Source of the DNA: Nostoc sp. UHCC 0702
GTDB taxonomy: Bacteria > Cyanobacteriota > Cyanobacteriia > Cyanobacteriales > Nostocaceae
Assembly (NCBI GenBank): GCA_017164015.1
Contig: CP071065.1
Span: 8,399,501-8,463,500 of the forward strand
DNA: 64,000 bases
Reading direction: 5' to 3'
Part shown: piece by piece, positions 46,670 to 55,379 of the stretch
Numbering within the stretch: the stretch's first letter is position 1
Layout of the letters: each line of letters starts with the position of its first letter
The notes under the pieces: generated by a model
Databases searched by the model: none
Told to the model about the DNA's origin: nothing
What the model saw: only the letters and a program-made list of their open reading frames with translations
Translations under genes and position numbers: made by a program

Positions 46670-47040
46670 TAATATGTAATTTTGTATCCAAAATTACAAA
46701 TTGTTAGATTTTTGTCTGCTGTTAATGCTGGGGAAGAAAATCTAAAATTAGTATCATATGGAATTCTCATAATTCACCTTCCCCCTACCTTGAATCTACA
46801 GCGATGCGTTGGCACTATTCATCCTGACTTACCATTTAGTATGCTAACGCCGCCTGATTCAATAAAACTATAGTTACAAGCAATTTATAAGGTAAATTTT
46901 AACTTTCTTGGGTGCGTTATGGAGAAGTAAACCCAGCCCCAGCATCCATCAGGAGTGTATTACTAACACTAACTCGGCAGATATCCTAGTCCACTGCCGA
47001 GTTTTATTATTACTAGTCATTATTCTGTATTTTATTAACC
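46670..47040. other. Intergenic region with a terminator
   Basis: An open frame of 63 codons at 46682-46873 is not convincing. A terminator is at 46971-47010. Nothing else is seen. Confidence 0.5.
46971..47010 (+). terminator. Intrinsic terminator before the nudix gene
   Basis: aactcggcag and ctgccgagtt (10 bp) with a 13-base loop, followed by ttattatta. Confidence 0.7.
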
Positions 47041-47520
47041 ATGTCACAAACTACGAGTGAAATTAGTGCTGTACCACCCCACAAAATTATTGGTGTTGCC
47101 GTAATTTGGAACGAGCAAGGGCAAATTTTAATTGATCGCCGTCGTTTGGAAGGTGCAATGGGCGGTTTGTGGGAATTTCCTGGTGGTAAAATCGAGCCTG
47201 GTGAAACCGTGGAAGAGTGTATTCAGAGGGAAATTGAGGAAGAATTGGGAATAGAGATTGAAGTTAAAGAGCATTTAATTACCATTGATCACACCTACAC
47301 TCACTTGCGCGTGACGCTGACAGTGCATCAATGTCGTCTAGTTACAGGTATTCCTCAACCCCTAGAATGTGATGAAATTCGCTGGGTGAACTTAGATGAA
47401 CTGGAACAGTTTGCTTTTCCTCAAGCAAATAGTCAAATTATTGAGGCTTTAAAGGGGAGCTGGGGGGAGATGGGGAGCGGGGGAGCGGGGGGGACAACGA
47501 GAATAACTAATGACCACTGA
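47041..47520 (+). CDS. MutT-like nudix hydrolase
   Basis: A 159-residue enzyme. The complete nudix box is present (GGKIEPGETVEECIQREIEE, then ELGI). With the typical start (IIGVAVIWNEQGQILIDRR) and the C-terminal part (RWVNLDELEQFAFPQANSQI) it fits 8-oxo-dGTP diphosphatase MutT, which cleans the nucleotide pool, though other nucleotides are possible. The last 22 residues (GSWGEMGSGGAGG and onward) come from a ggggag-type repeat and a heptamer array reading into the gene; they replace or extend the natural end. Confidence 0.9.
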   Translation: MSQTTSEISAVPPHKIIGVAVIWNEQGQILIDRRRLEGAMGGLWEFPGGKIEPGETVEECIQREIEEELGIEIEVKEHLITIDHTYTHLRVTLTVHQCRLVTGIPQPLECDEIRWVNLDELEQFAFPQANSQIIEALKGSWGEMGSGGAGGTTRITNDH

Positions 47521-47629
47521 CAACTGACTTCTACCTTCAACAAGTAACAATGTATTAACTCAATCAGGTTAGGAGCCGTAATTTTCTACAATAATCGCAG
47601 AGACTTTGATCGAAGGTATCAGCAAGCAA

Positions 47630-48088
47630 ATGTCTAAAACCGTTGCCGATGTAATGAGCCATAACCCAATTGTTGTCAAGGCTGAAACTCCGCTCAAGGA
47701 AGCCGTGCAAATCATTGCAGAACGACGCATCAGTGGGCTACCTGTTGTGGATGATGCCGGAAAATTGGTGGGTATTATTTCGGAAACTGACTTGATGTGG
47801 CAAGAAACTGGTGTCACTCCCCCGGCATACATTATGTTTCTTGATAGCGTCATTTATCTACAAAATCCTGCTACTTATGAACGGGACTTACATAAGGCAT
47901 TGGGGCAAACTGTTGGTGAAGTGATGAGCAAAAACCCCATAACTATTTCCCCTGATAAAACTGTAAAAGATGCAGCTAGGCTAATGCACGATCGCAACAT
48001 CCACCGCTTACCTGTACTTGACAGCGCGGGTCAAGTCATTGGTATCCTCACCCGTGGTGATATTATTCGGGCAATGGCTGCTAGTTAG
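47630..48088 (+). CDS. CBS-domain pair protein
   Basis: A 152-residue protein from the ATG at 47630 (a TTG at 47606 is also open). Two CBS domains: VADVMSHNPIVVKAETPLKE to VGIISETDL, and VGEVMSKNPITISPDKTVKD to IGILTRGDIIRAM. An insert of about 35 residues between them (TGVTPPAYIMFLDSVIYLQN) is typical of a cyanobacterial/plant subset. CBS pairs bind adenine nucleotides and regulate partners by energy state; the partner is unknown. The gene ends directly in a gtcaata array. Confidence 0.9.
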   Translation: MSKTVADVMSHNPIVVKAETPLKEAVQIIAERRISGLPVVDDAGKLVGIISETDLMWQETGVTPPAYIMFLDSVIYLQNPATYERDLHKALGQTVGEVMSKNPITISPDKTVKDAARLMHDRNIHRLPVLDSAGQVIGILTRGDIIRAMAAS

Positions 48089-48296
48089 TCAATAGTCAAT
48101 AGTCAATAGTCAATAGTCAATAGTGAGTCAGTGCGATCTTGGGGGTTCCTCCCCCAACCCGAAAGGGGGCCCCAAGCCCCCAATCCCCACTTCCTTCAGT
48201 CGTGGGGGCCCCGAGTCCTCCATGAACAACTGACAAACCCGAAGGGTCAACAAATCTTGGACTATGGACTCTTGACTCTTGACTATTTTTAAAATT
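48087..48296. repeat. Heptamer array and GC-rich palindromes before nblB
   Basis: Five gtcaata units (48088-48123), then ttgggggttcctcccccaa and further ggggcccc-type stems, then inverted-sense heptamers (ggactcttgactcttgact). The pattern is a composite of several repeats. Confidence 0.8.
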
Positions 48297-48320
48297 ACCT
48301 TGAAAAAATAGGATTATTAG

Positions 48321-48986
48321 ATGAGTATTACTCCTGAGTCTGTGAAGCAATTGCTCGATTCTGAGGATTTAGGCGATCGCTTGCGTGCTGTTAATCAAAT
48401 CCGCGAACTAGAACCAGCGATCGCTTTTGAACTGATTCAAATTGCTATTGCTGATAGCAATCCACGAGTCCGGTACTCAGCGGTCAGTCAGTTGAATACA
48501 CTCGGTACACAGAATCTAGATTTATCGTTGGAGATATTGCGCGATCGCTTGCTCAATGACCCTGAAATTGATGTGCAAGCAGCAGCCGCAGACAGTTTAG
48601 GCGCTTTGAAACTACACAGCGCTTTTGAAGATTTAGAGCAGGTTTACCATCAAAGCCCTGAGTGGCTAGTTCAATTCAGTATTATCGCTACGTTAGGAGA
48701 GTTGGGCGACCCGCGAGCCTTTGAATTACTCAAACAAGCACTGACCTCAGAGAATGGATTAGTCCAAACTGCGGCTATTAGCGCTTTTGGTGAATTAGGA
48801 AATCTGGAAGCAGTTGCTTTATTATCTCCTTATGCCACTGATCCAGATTGGCAAATCCGCTACAGAGTTATGCAAGCCTTGACTCGTTTGGGTGGTGCAG
48901 AGGCTAAGGCGATTTTATCAACATTGGTGGATGATGAAATTGAAGCGATCGCTACCGAAGCACAAAAAGCCCTGCAATCTGTTTAA
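48321..48986 (+). CDS. nblB: HEAT-repeat protein, NblB-like phycobilisome degradation factor
   Basis: A 221-residue protein of about six HEAT-like repeats (LGDRLRAVNQIRELEPAIAF, NPRVRYSAVSQLNTLG, DVQAAAADSLGALK, LVQFSIIATLGELGDPRAFE, LVQTAAISAFGELGNLEAVA, WQIRYRVMQALTRLGG). The family includes phycobilin lyases (CpcE type) and NblB, needed to dismantle phycobilisomes in nutrient starvation. Length and sequence fit NblB best, and I recall nblB at this position relative to sigD in Anabaena PCC 7120. No cpc genes are near. Confidence 0.8.
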   Translation: MSITPESVKQLLDSEDLGDRLRAVNQIRELEPAIAFELIQIAIADSNPRVRYSAVSQLNTLGTQNLDLSLEILRDRLLNDPEIDVQAAAADSLGALKLHSAFEDLEQVYHQSPEWLVQFSIIATLGELGDPRAFELLKQALTSENGLVQTAAISAFGELGNLEAVALLSPYATDPDWQIRYRVMQALTRLGGAEAKAILSTLVDDEIEAIATEAQKALQSV

Positions 48987-48993
48987 AACATGA

Positions 48994-49030
48994 TGTAGAG
49001 ACATTTTTTACCAGAGCAAATGTCTCTACA
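48994..49030. terminator. Bidirectional hairpin between nblB and the PGA-hydrolase-like gene
   Basis: tgtagagacattt pairs with aaatgtctctaca (13 bp, 11-base loop). It lies between two convergent stops and is followed on both sides by A/T-rich sequence. Confidence 0.75.
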
Positions 49031-49048
49031 AATTTAATTGACCACAAA

Positions 49049-50386
49049 CTACGGAGTTATATTAACTCGATTGGAGCGATAAATTCTATTATTGAGTCTA
49101 TCTTCTAGAGTGATATACACAGCAGTTGGAGGAGTAGTATTACTCGCTACAAAAAACGAAATAGAATCTAAATCATTTGATGATGCTAAAGCACAGAAAC
49201 TGCCAATTTCTTGGTCATTAGTTGCATTGTAAATAATCACCCTAGTTCTAGAAGAGTTAGTATTTGGTTGACATGGCGGTAAATTAGGTGCCGCGACAAA
49301 TAAATCAACATACTTACTCTTATTAGCAACATTCAAGTTATATTCTTTGCCATTATTTTGAACGACAATGTGATTTTCCTCAAAAATGAGTATGGGTAGT
49401 GGTAACTTACCTACACCTTCAGCCGCACCACCGTAAACAATAGTCCGCAGCAAATCGTTGCTGATAGAATCATCAGCTAATTTCTCTCTAATATCCTTGC
49501 TAATTTCCAGTTGAAGACCTTCATTACTATTAGTTTTATTGACAATATTATCTAGGCTAGTACCTAGAATACCAGAATTACAATATGCACCTGTATCATA
49601 CGACTCAGATTGATTATTAACAAATGTTAGCGGTGGATTACTAGTTAATACTTTATATTCGTTGATATAAGTTCTCACCAATTTTCTAGTAGTTAGATTC
49701 TTACCACCAATACAAATGGTATTACTTTGATCTAAGAGGTCAGGATCTGGCACTTTGGTAGTCTTATCATTTTTATCTTTCACTTCAATCAGAGGGGTAC
49801 AAAGACTACTACAGCCATGAATTGATACTGCTTTAGGATTAAGTCTTACCAAACCTGTAGAACTTTCAGCGTCTGGGTCATTAAAGTTATTTGATGTAAT
49901 GTGAAAAAGACAAAAGTTGCTGTCTTTGCAGCTAGAATTTACCTGTTTGCACTTATCCCTTGTGACATGACCCTCAAAGTTATAACGATCCCATTTGTAC
50001 AATTTCTCTAAATCTTGACTAATTTTGCTTGTTCCTGGTTCAATATTTCCACCATGAATAGATAAGACTGTAACATCACTCTCGTTATTTTTGATAGTTG
50101 TATGCCAGTCTCCATCTACTGAACGGAGACATTTATTTTCATCTTTGTTATCATCTGTTTCTTCGTCTATTGAAGAACTTAGTAATGAAGGCAAATCATT
50201 ACAAGTGCTAGCTGGTGTAGTTCCTGCACCTATAAAACAACCAAAAGTGTCTGCTTTTGCTATATCATTCCCGCTAAAAACGCTCAGAGAAATGATAATT
50301 GTTATTATGACCAAGAAATCTTTTAGCTTTTGAATGTATTTGCTAAATGATATCTTGGACTGATCAGTATTGATTTGAGTAACCAT
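49049..50386 (-). CDS. Poly-gamma-glutamate hydrolase-like secreted protein
   Basis: A 445-residue protein. A hydrophobic segment (about 22-40) ending near AKA is a signal peptide or anchor. The catalytic core resembles the phage-type poly-gamma-glutamate hydrolase family (PghP, formerly DUF867): VTVLSIHGGNIEPGTS (His111, Glu116), FEGH, LFHITSNNFNDP, VSIHGC (His190), ICIGGKN and LQLEIS. These residues are the Zn-ligand and fold signatures. Two cysteine-rich inserts (about 145-200) and a C-terminal beta domain of about 90 residues (from about 355) are extra. It may cut gamma-glutamyl polymers outside the cell. It is AT-rich and isolated, consistent with transfer. Confidence 0.7.
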   Translation of the reverse strand: MVTQINTDQSKISFSKYIQKLKDFLVIITIIISLSVFSGNDIAKADTFGCFIGAGTTPASTCNDLPSLLSSSIDEETDDNKDENKCLRSVDGDWHTTIKNNESDVTVLSIHGGNIEPGTSKISQDLEKLYKWDRYNFEGHVTRDKCKQVNSSCKDSNFCLFHITSNNFNDPDAESSTGLVRLNPKAVSIHGCSSLCTPLIEVKDKNDKTTKVPDPDLLDQSNTICIGGKNLTTRKLVRTYINEYKVLTSNPPLTFVNNQSESYDTGAYCNSGILGTSLDNIVNKTNSNEGLQLEISKDIREKLADDSISNDLLRTIVYGGAAEGVGKLPLPILIFEENHIVVQNNGKEYNLNVANKSKYVDLFVAAPNLPPCQPNTNSSRTRVIIYNATNDQEIGSFCALASSNDLDSISFFVASNTTPPTAVYITLEDRLNNRIYRSNRVNITP

Positions 50387-50522
50387 TGCTGTCTATCTCA
50401 ATTTGAAGTTGATTTACTACCGTGCTGAAAGTGAAATATTCAGACACTGTTGATTTATCACCAATGGCTAGAAAAATTACGTTAAAAACTTATTAAATTT
50501 TATTAAAAAATACATTAACCTT

Positions 50523-51035
50523 TTAATAGACTTGTGACCAAGTTGTAACTATAAAAATTGTAACTGCACCAATTGCTAATACTCCCTGAACCAAATTCCC
50601 AACTAATGTGCCTACCACAATTCCTACACCAGCTTTGACAGCTAACCAGAATTGACGACGGTAAATATATTCACCAATAATTGCTCCCAACAAAGGCCCA
50701 AATAAAATTCCTATTAGCGGGCCTCCAAAAGGTAAGGTTGGCAGTAAACCAAAAAATCCTAATAATAAACCGACAATTGCACCAATTTGCCCCCACTTAC
50801 TAGCACCTGCTTGTTTTGCTCCTATGTAACCACCTAAAAAATCAACTCCCACACTCAACACTAAGACAATAATTGTAACGATGAGTGGTATTTTGATAGC
50901 TGCAAAAGAACTACTAACAATTCCCCAAATAATAATTGCAATTAAAATTAAACTTGTACCAGGAATGGCAGGAACCACAGCACCGATGATTCCTACAAGC
51001 ATTACTGCAATTAATAGCCAATAAATAATTTGCAT
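50523..51035 (-). CDS. DUF456 membrane protein
   Basis: A 170-residue, very hydrophobic protein with about five transmembrane segments and many glycines (AVVPAIPGTSLILIAIIIWG, then FGGPLIGILFGPLLGAIIGE and YIYRR). This glycine-zipper-like pattern is that of DUF456, widespread and of unknown function. It is 136 bases from the next upstream minus-strand gene region and is preceded by a 136-bp MITE-like copy. Confidence 0.85.
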   Translation of the reverse strand: MQIIYWLLIAVMLVGIIGAVVPAIPGTSLILIAIIIWGIVSSSFAAIKIPLIVTIIVLVLSVGVDFLGGYIGAKQAGASKWGQIGAIVGLLLGFFGLLPTLPFGGPLIGILFGPLLGAIIGEYIYRRQFWLAVKAGVGIVVGTLVGNLVQGVLAIGAVTIFIVTTWSQVY

Positions 51036-51090
51036 GAAGCTTTAAATTCCCAATCAGTTTTTGTATTAAAAATTCCTAATTTTTATAAGA

Positions 51091-51226
51091 TAGCATTTCT
51101 CAATAAGCGTGAAGTACATCTGGTAAACCTCACCCCCAACCCCTCTCCTTAGTAAGGAGAGGGGAGATAATGCTGTGCTTTATCGGGGTGAGGTTAAGCT
51201 GTACCTCACCTGCTTAATAAACGCTA
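51091..51226 (+). mobile_element. 136-bp MITE-like element, copy 2
   Basis: It begins tagcatttctcaataagcgt and ends ttaataaacgcta; the right flank is ta and the left ga. The central ctctccttagtaaggagag palindrome and most of the length agree with the reverse complement of 9388-9523. Confidence 0.85.
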
Positions 51227-51232
51227 TAGTTC

Positions 51233-51886
51233 CTAACTCCTAACTCCTAAATCTTCAAGAGTAACAGCTAACTTATTAGCAATTCCCGCAATCCATTTTT
51301 CATCTTGTTTGGTGTAACTACGAGGAGTATTTGCTCCCAAAATTAAAGCACCTTGGTCGCCGATTGGTTGACAAATTACACCTTGAGTATTTTCTGGCAA
51401 ATAATCAAATTCAATGCGTCCTGGGTAGACTTTTAAAGCAACTAAATAAATCGGCTTTTGTTTTTCTAAGACCTGTTTCAATATTGGGCCTGGTACGACT
51501 TCAGATTTAGGGGCCAGAATACCGCGACGTAACAAAATTTTACCTTGATAGAAAACTACAAGCGATCGCGTGACTGTATTAGTTAATAATAAGTGCGATG
51601 CCCAGGCTAGCTCTGTTTTCACGGCTTCTGGTAAATCTGGCGCTAAGATAAAACCTTCTTCTCCAATTAGTTCTACAGAATCAGGCGATCGCGGCTGTAC
51701 TTGCTGCCAAATTAAACCTGTTAAAATCAACACCGCACTCAAAATTACACCCACCACATCTCCACGCGATTGGGACTCTGTTAATTGTGGTGTCAACAAA
51801 CGGTTAATCAGCAAAAGTACAGCGCCTAAAGACCCGACAACAATGGGTAGACGCCGCAAAACTCGATTGGGATCAGGTTTGGTCAT
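51233..51886 (-). CDS. CCB2/CCB4-like cofactor assembly protein (cytochrome b6f)
   Basis: A 217-residue protein from the ATG at 51886; the TTG at 51901 lies inside a heptamer array and is not the start. Two N-terminal transmembrane segments (about 13-30 and 43-60) are followed by a soluble GAF-like domain (EEGFILAPDLPEAVKTELAW, VVFYQGKILLRRGIL, GALILGANTPRSYTKQDEKW). This matches the cofactor assembly of complex C subunit B family, which in chloroplasts helps attach the extra c-type haem to cytochrome b6. The role in this organism is inferred from family. Confidence 0.8.
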   Translation of the reverse strand: MTKPDPNRVLRRLPIVVGSLGAVLLLINRLLTPQLTESQSRGDVVGVILSAVLILTGLIWQQVQPRSPDSVELIGEEGFILAPDLPEAVKTELAWASHLLLTNTVTRSLVVFYQGKILLRRGILAPKSEVVPGPILKQVLEKQKPIYLVALKVYPGRIEFDYLPENTQGVICQPIGDQGALILGANTPRSYTKQDEKWIAGIANKLAVTLEDLGVRS

Positions 51887-51891
51887 TAGTT

Positions 51892-52040
51892 CAGTGGTCA
51901 AGAGTCAATAGTCAATAGTCAATAGTCAAGAGTCAATGGTCAAGAGTCAATGGTCAATGGTCATTTGTCATTAGTTATTCTCTCCATCCCCCTCATCCCC
52001 CTCATCTCCCCATCCCCTACTCCCCTGCTCCCCTGCTCCC
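51892..52040. repeat. Heptamer array plus C-rich tandem repeats
   Basis: gtcaata/gtcaaga/gtcaatg units (51897-51968) are followed by ccccctcat and ctcccctg units (51983-52045) up to the rpaB stop codon. Confidence 0.88.
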
Positions 52041-52047
52041 CTGCTCC

Positions 52048-52785
52048 TTACTCCTCCCCTGGTTCAATAATTCGCTGGAAAAGATAACCTGTACCTCGCG
52101 CGGTGAGAATCAATTCTGGATTACTGGGGTCATCTTCTAACTTTGCTCGCAAGCGGGAGATATGCACGTCTACCACACGAGTATCTACATGACGTTCTGG
52201 TGTGTAACCCCACACCTCTTGTAAAATTTCTGAACGAGAAAAAGCTTCTCCAGAACGACTTACTAGTAACTCTAAGAGGCTAAATTCCATTCCTGTCAAT
52301 CGAATTCGCTCATCGCCTTTGTAGACTTGGCGCTTGTTCGTATCAATTTTGATATTTCCTACATGTATGACTCCTGAACTAGGAATACCAGAAGCACCAG
52401 TTTTATCTACTCGCCGCAACACTGAGCGAATGCGAGCTTCTAATTCTTTGGGGGAAAATGGTTTAACTACATAGTCGTCAGCACCTAATTCCAACCCAGT
52501 GATGCGATCGGCCACGTCCCCCAAGGCTGTTAGCATAATGATGGGGACATCAGACTCCTTACGTAATTCTTGACAAACTCCGTAGCCATCTAGCTTTGGC
52601 ATCATTACATCCAAAACTACTAGGTCAGGATCAGCTTTGCGAAAAGTTTCCAAAGCTTCTTCACCGTCGCCAGCCGTCACTACGTCGTAGCCAATCATGG
52701 AAAGGCGCGTTTCCAAAATCCGGCGAATGCTGGCTTCGTCGTCTACCACCAGGATTTTTTCTTTATGACTTTCCAAGTTTCTCAA
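52048..52785 (-). CDS. rpaB: Response regulator RpaB (OmpR family)
   Basis: A 245-residue regulator. The receiver has ILVVDDEASIRRILETRL, the phospho-acceptor Asp in VVLDVMMPKLDGYG, and the Thr and Lys in MLTALGD and VVKPFSP. The winged-helix domain ends SRLRAKLEDDPSNPELIL and GTGYLFQRI. This is the highly conserved RpaB/Ycf27, which controls high-light and photosystem genes together with the kinase NblS and is essential in model cyanobacteria. The start is a TTG at 52785 supported by ggagcg just upstream. radA is divergent, with about 160 bases between. Confidence 0.95.
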   Translation of the reverse strand: MRNLESHKEKILVVDDEASIRRILETRLSMIGYDVVTAGDGEEALETFRKADPDLVVLDVMMPKLDGYGVCQELRKESDVPIIMLTALGDVADRITGLELGADDYVVKPFSPKELEARIRSVLRRVDKTGASGIPSSGVIHVGNIKIDTNKRQVYKGDERIRLTGMEFSLLELLVSRSGEAFSRSEILQEVWGYTPERHVDTRVVDVHISRLRAKLEDDPSNPELILTARGTGYLFQRIIEPGEE

Positions 52786-52947
52786 CGCTCCTTAACTAAA
52801 ATTTCTCATGATTAATTTTTAATACCATAATATTAAGATATCATTCCATCAATTGATTGGGAAAAAGCTCCAACTATTACTATTCATGGATTTTAGTTTT
52901 GACCACAAAATTAAGGAAATATTAAGATTAATTAATAAGTTTTAAGA

Positions 52948-54504
52948 ATGGCAAAATCTAAAACCTTTTTCATTTGTAACGAATGTGGGGCAGAATCTTC
53001 CCAGTGGTTTGGCAAGTGTCCTAATTGTGATACTTACGATTCTTTAGTAGAGCAAACTACCAGCCCTTATTTAGCAGACATACCCACTCGTGGGGGAGTG
53101 GGTAATTGGCACGCTACTCAGAATAATGGTAAGTCTACCGCTAAACCAGCAAAACCAGCGAAAGCACGCGCATCTCTGACTTTTGAACAAATTAGCGATC
53201 GCCAAGTCATGCGCTGGGAATCTGGTTATGGAGAACTAGATCGGGTGCTTGGTGGTGGCATTGTTCCTGGTTCTATGGTGTTAATAGGTGGTGATCCAGG
53301 TATCGGGAAATCTACTTTACTGCTGCAAGTATCCAGTCAACTAGCGGAAAAATATCGCATCCTCTACGTTTCGGGGGAAGAATCGGGACAACAGGTAAAA
53401 TTGAGAGCTTCTCGTTTGGGAGTATCAAAACCCTTAGAGATACTTAGTGATGAAAATGGCAAAGTAGTAGAAACTATTGATGAGAATGGCACAGCAGCAA
53501 AAATTGCCGAATTAGAAGAACATCATATAGATGCAGATTTGTATGTATTACCGGAAACAGATTTGGAGGAGATTTTAAAGGAGATAGATTCCCTCAGACC
53601 GAATTTAGCGGTGATTGATAGTATTCAAACTGTGTTCTTTCCAGCACTCACATCCGCGCCTGGTTCCGTAGCCCAAGTTAGAGAATGTACAGCGGCGTTG
53701 ATGAAAGTGGCAAAGCATGAAGACATCACCATGTTAATTGTGGGACACGTCACCAAAGAAGGAGCGATCGCTGGGCCGAAAGTTTTAGAACACTTAGTTG
53801 ATACAGTACTGTATTTTGAAGGCGATCGCTTTGCCTCTCATCGATTATTACGAACTGTAAAAAATCGCTTTGGGGCAACTCACGAAATCGGCATCTTTGA
53901 AATGGTGCAAAATGGATTGCGGGAAGTTCCTAACCCTAGTGAGTTATTTTTAGGTAATCGTGATGATCCTGCACCTGGTACTGCCATTGTAGTTGCTTGC
54001 GAAGGCACTCGGCCGATTGTTGTGGAGTTGCAAGCCCTTGTCAGTCCCACCAGTTATCCGTCTCCCCGTCGTGCTGGCACTGGTATAGATTATAACCGTC
54101 TAGTGCAAATTCTCGCCGTCTTAGAAAAACGGGTGGGGGTTCCCATGTCGAAATTAGATTCCTACGTAGCTTCCGCTGGCGGGTTGAATGTGGAAGAACC
54201 AGCAGTAGATTTAGGAATAGCCATCGCCATCGTTGCGAGTTTCCGCGATCGCATAGTCGATCCAAGTACCGTATTAATTGGGGAAGTTGGTTTAGGCGGA
54301 CAAGTGCGTTCAGTTTCTCAGATGGAACTGCGGTTAAAAGAAGCAGCTAAATTAGGGTTTAAAAGAGCGATCGTTCCTAAAGGGCAAAAATTCCCCGATT
54401 TTGGCATCGAGATTTTACCAGTATCCAAGGTAATAGATGCAATTATCGCCGCTATTCCCCATCAAGAACTGACAGCCGAAGATTTAGAACTTGATGACGA
54501 GTAG
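52948..54504 (+). CDS. radA: DNA repair protein RadA
   Basis: A 518-residue protein. An N-terminal zinc finger (FICNECGAESSQWFGKCPNC) is followed by a RecA-like ATPase with Walker A GGDPGIGKSTLL and Walker B-type LAVIDSIQT, the RadA-specific KNRFGATHEIG motif and a C-terminal Lon-protease-like domain (about 340-500). RadA drives branch migration in homologous recombination. Length is somewhat above E. coli RadA (460), the extra residues lying in the linker after the zinc finger and in the ATPase (about 170-195). Confidence 0.96.
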   Translation: MAKSKTFFICNECGAESSQWFGKCPNCDTYDSLVEQTTSPYLADIPTRGGVGNWHATQNNGKSTAKPAKPAKARASLTFEQISDRQVMRWESGYGELDRVLGGGIVPGSMVLIGGDPGIGKSTLLLQVSSQLAEKYRILYVSGEESGQQVKLRASRLGVSKPLEILSDENGKVVETIDENGTAAKIAELEEHHIDADLYVLPETDLEEILKEIDSLRPNLAVIDSIQTVFFPALTSAPGSVAQVRECTAALMKVAKHEDITMLIVGHVTKEGAIAGPKVLEHLVDTVLYFEGDRFASHRLLRTVKNRFGATHEIGIFEMVQNGLREVPNPSELFLGNRDDPAPGTAIVVACEGTRPIVVELQALVSPTSYPSPRRAGTGIDYNRLVQILAVLEKRVGVPMSKLDSYVASAGGLNVEEPAVDLGIAIAIVASFRDRIVDPSTVLIGEVGLGGQVRSVSQMELRLKEAAKLGFKRAIVPKGQKFPDFGIEILPVSKVIDAIIAAIPHQELTAEDLELDDE

Positions 54505-54510
54505 ATCTAA

Positions 54511-54535
54511 CCCCTCTCCGACAAAGAGAGGGGCT
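54511..54535 (+). terminator. Palindrome after radA (cccctctc/gagagggg)
   Basis: An 8-bp GC-rich stem with a 7-base loop follows the radA stop by 9 bases. It is followed by gctgaaaaaa rather than a T-run. Sequence is like the core of the MITE-like elements. Confidence 0.5.
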
Positions 54536-54557
54536 GAAAAAACTAAGGAAAAAAGCC

Positions 54558-55268
54558 ATGACAGCTATTGTCACTCATAACTACAAAATCACTTGGGAAA
54601 AATTGCCCGATGACTATAAACTACCAGATGACCCAGTGGACAACATCAACCAACCAGCCTTAGCAGCAGCACTCACAGAAAGCCTACAATTAGCCGGAAA
54701 AATTTCAGCTAACGCCTTAGCAACAACTAATTACGGCATTTGTGCCACCTTAAACAACAGAATCGTCATTAAAGCCCCCGATTGGGCTTTCATTCCCAAA
54801 ATTAATGTTAGTAGAGAACAAGTAATACGTAGTTATACCCCTCAACTAGAGGGTGACATTCCCGTAATTGTGATGGAATTTATTTCCGATACACAGCAGA
54901 CAGAGTATTCTGTCAAAGCGACATATCCACCTGGCAAATGGTTTTTCTACGAACGCATCTTAAAAGTGCCAAACTATATCATATTTGAACCAGATAGCGG
55001 CAGTATCGAAATGTATTGTTTAGATAAAAACGAACAGTACATTTTGAAAGAACCAGATGAAAACCAGCGTTACTGGATATCAGAAATAAGCCTCTTCTTA
55101 GGTGTATGGCAAGGTACTCGTGAAAACCGCGCAGGAAACTGGTTAAGGTGGTGGGATGAACAAGGAAACCTCCTACTTTGGGGTGGAGAATTAGCTGAAC
55201 AAGAACGACAACGTGCTGAAAGACTAGCAGCACAATTACGGGCGGCGGGAATTGAACCTGAAGATTAA
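54558..55268 (+). CDS. Uma2-family (DUF820) putative endonuclease
   Basis: A 236-residue protein of the Uma2/DUF820 restriction-endonuclease-like fold, abundant in cyanobacteria. Features: TWEKLPDDYKLPDDPV, IKAPDWAFIP (the PD-like active-site strand), IPVIVMEFISD (the E-x-K region is degenerate: EFIS), VPNYIIFEPDSGSIEMY, and a C-terminal coil (EQERQRAERLAAQLRAAGIE) that may dimerise. The catalytic lysine is not clear, so activity is uncertain. The start at 54558 has aaggaaaaaagcc upstream. Confidence 0.85.
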   Translation: MTAIVTHNYKITWEKLPDDYKLPDDPVDNINQPALAAALTESLQLAGKISANALATTNYGICATLNNRIVIKAPDWAFIPKINVSREQVIRSYTPQLEGDIPVIVMEFISDTQQTEYSVKATYPPGKWFFYERILKVPNYIIFEPDSGSIEMYCLDKNEQYILKEPDENQRYWISEISLFLGVWQGTRENRAGNWLRWWDEQGNLLLWGGELAEQERQRAERLAAQLRAAGIEPED

Positions 55269-55379
55269 ATTTCTTGCAAATAATTTACGATTGCTAGATT
55301 AGCTAAAAAATTGCTAAATCTAGCATTTTTTTTAGCTCTAAACTTGCACATTTTATATGAAATTCGGTTAAGCACTTAG

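Noticed and set aside
46682..46873. Open frame of 63 codons after the DUF760 gene
   Set aside because: It starts at a non-ATG codon, has no ribosome-binding site and no recognisable sequence.
51887..51901. Upstream TTG start for the CCB2/CCB4-like gene
   Set aside because: This segment belongs to a heptamer array; the ATG at 51886 gives the family-typical N-terminus.
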